A stretch of DNA of 6,961 nt, from NCBI GenBank assembly GCA_023416545.1, contig JAEZHO010000355.1, forward strand, positions 1-6,961. Direction: 5' to 3'. The DNA is from Pseudomonadota bacterium (GTDB lineage: Bacteria > Pseudomonadota > Alphaproteobacteria > Rhizobiales > Rhizobiaceae). A program made the translations under genes and the position numbers. Shown here piece after piece: positions 5,768-6,961 of this stretch; position 1 is the stretch's first letter, and each line of letters starts with the position of its first letter. The notes below the pieces were generated by a model. The model saw only the letters and a program-made list of their open reading frames with translations. It had not been told where the DNA came from and ran no database searches.

Positions 5768-6961
5768 TCCGCCGCCTTGAGAACCTCGGTTGCGACGTCC
5801 AGTTCGATGCGGAAGACCGCACCGCCGTCGGGATGATCGGACACGGTCAGGCTGCCGCCGAAGTCCTTGATGATGTTGTAGGAGATCGAAAGTCCGAGGC
5901 CCAGCCCCTTGCCGACGCCTTTCGTGGTGAAGAAGGGATCGAATATCCGTTCGCGTATCGCTGCTTCAACGCCCGTTCCCCGGTCGCGGACAAGGATCAC
6001 CACCCTGTTCGCCTCACGGTGCGCGGAAAGCTCGATCACCCTGTGCTCCCGCCCCTCGACGGCATCGGCGGCATTGGTGATGATGTTGACGAGCACCTGC
6101 TGCAGGCGGACCGCTCCCGCCCGGACCTGGGGCAGATCGGGCGGAAGGTCGATGCTGAGCGTGGCCTTGGCGATATTCAGCCGCGTCTCGACGATCTCGA
6201 ACGTATCCGCGACGACCTCGCCGACCGAGACGGCACCCAGCTTCTCGTTGGGCTTGCGGGCGAAATTGCGCAGATGCCGGCTGATGGAGGCCATCCGGTC
6301 GATCAGCGCGGAAATCCGGCGCACATTGTCTCGCGCCTCGTCGATGCGGCCACGTTCCATCAGCATGGCCGCGCTTTCCGCATAGGTCTTCGCGGCCGCC
6401 AGCGGTTGGTTGAATTCATGCGACAGCGCCGCCGACATCTGGCCGAGCCCGGCGAGCTTGCCGGCCTGGATCAGGTCGGCCTGGGTCTGGCGAAGGCGCT
6501 GCTCCGTCAGCCGCCGTTCGGCGATCTCCTTTTCGATACGGCTGTTGACGCGGGCGAGATCCGCGGTGCGCTCGACGACGCGTTTTTCCAGCTCCTGCTT
6601 CGCATCGGCCTGCATCTGCATCCGCTCGTTCAGCCGTGCCCGGCGCTGCATGATGATCGCCAGGAACAGCGCCGCAAGGCAGAGGAAAAGCAGGATCGCC
6701 ACGATGACGGTCTGGGTCTGCGCCCGCACGGTGCCGGTATCGGCGAGCACTGTCACCGTCCACCCTGCCTCCGGCATCTGCGCCGAGACCGCGAGGTATT
6801 CCCGCTCCTCGCCCGCATCCGCGATCGTAACGCTCTCGTGCCCGGCATAGCTGCCGCGGCGGATCGGAAGTTCCCTCAGCCATGCATCCGCATAGCGGCG
6901 CGAGGCCTCGGTGCGCGCCAGGCGTTCCGGCGTCAGCGGTTCGATCGCGGCGTAAAGCCAT
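5764..6961 (-). CDS. DctB-type membrane sensor histidine kinase (5' end beyond window)
   Basis: The C-terminal 398 residues of a sensor kinase are visible; the frame stays open to the right edge at 6961, so the start and most of the periplasmic sensor lie outside. In order: the end of a periplasmic PDC-like sensor domain (6961 to about 6712, including AGWTVTVLAD); a transmembrane helix at about 6649-6711 (VIVAILLFLCLAALFLAIIM); a long charged helical linker (about 6495-6640, ELEKRVVERTADLARVN); the H-box ALSHEFNQPLAA with the phospho-accepting His at 6418-6420; the N-box NIITNAADAV with Asn at 6073-6075; and G1 (RDRGTGV) and G2 (GKGLGLGLS) ATP-lid motifs. All catalytic motifs are intact. A Met at 6777 is internal and is not the start. 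It presumably phosphorylates the response regulator it overlaps by four bases. The architecture and H-box match the DctB group; the ligand is inferred to be a carboxylate. Confidence 0.93.
   Translation of the reverse strand, partial: WLYAAIEPLTPERLARTEASRRYADAWLRELPIRRGSYAGHESVTIADAGEEREYLAVSAQMPEAGWTVTVLADTGTVRAQTQTVIVAILLFLCLAALFLAIIMQRRARLNERMQMQADAKQELEKRVVERTADLARVNSRIEKEIAERRLTEQRLRQTQADLIQAGKLAGLGQMSAALSHEFNQPLAAAKTYAESAAMLMERGRIDEARDNVRRISALIDRMASISRHLRNFARKPNEKLGAVSVGEVVADTFEIVETRLNIAKATLSIDLPPDLPQVRAGAVRLQQVLVNIITNAADAVEGREHRVIELSAHREANRVVILVRDRGTGVEAAIRERIFDPFFTTKGVGKGLGLGLSISYNIIKDFGGSLTVSDHPDGGAVFRIELDVATEVLKAAE

Noticed and set aside
6775..6777. ATG at 6777 as the start of the sensor kinase
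   Set aside because: The same frame continues uninterrupted to the window edge with sensor-domain-like sequence, and starting here would remove the sensor domain of a DctB-type protein.

Overview
The window is a high-GC, densely coded stretch whose proteins look alphaproteobacterial, most likely of a Rhizobiales-type soil or plant-associated bacterium. This is judged from codon use, the LacI-family subtype and the DctB/DctD-type regulators; the species cannot be named from the sequence alone. It contains no mobile element, RNA gene or CRISPR array that I can recognise. No gene-free stretch exceeds 300 bases; the longest, 4193-4387 (195 bases), appears to be a regulatory region.

Layout, left to right. 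A LacI-family repressor gene (63-1112, + strand) has a -10-like box and a palindrome just upstream that could be its own operator. It converges on a minus-strand block. Its last codons form a strong hairpin lying between the two convergent stop codons. The minus-strand block, read in its own direction from the right edge, is: a DctB-type membrane sensor histidine kinase (cut by the window end), a DctD/NtrC-type sigma-54 response regulator (4-base overlap with the kinase), a 195-base regulatory gap, then tctC (periplasmic solute-binding protein), tctB (small membrane subunit) and tctA (large membrane subunit). The last three form a complete tripartite tricarboxylate transporter (TTT).

Proposed workings (inference). 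The kinase senses a carboxylate outside the cytoplasmic membrane and phosphorylates the response regulator. The regulator binds a repeated site immediately after its own stop codon and activates a sigma-54 promoter in front of tctC, so that uptake capacity follows substrate availability. Two tandem GC-rich hairpins between tctC and tctB may let the binding protein be made in excess over the membrane subunits. The transported compound cannot be read from sequence: TctC-family receptors bind citrate and many other carboxylates. The LacI-family gene is convergent and may serve targets left of the window rather than this operon.

Points most worth a second look: a proline in place of the threonine of the GAFTGA loop of the sigma-54 activator, the 13-base repeat/palindrome upstream of tctC, the pairing of a DctBD-type system with a TTT, and the intercistronic double hairpin.
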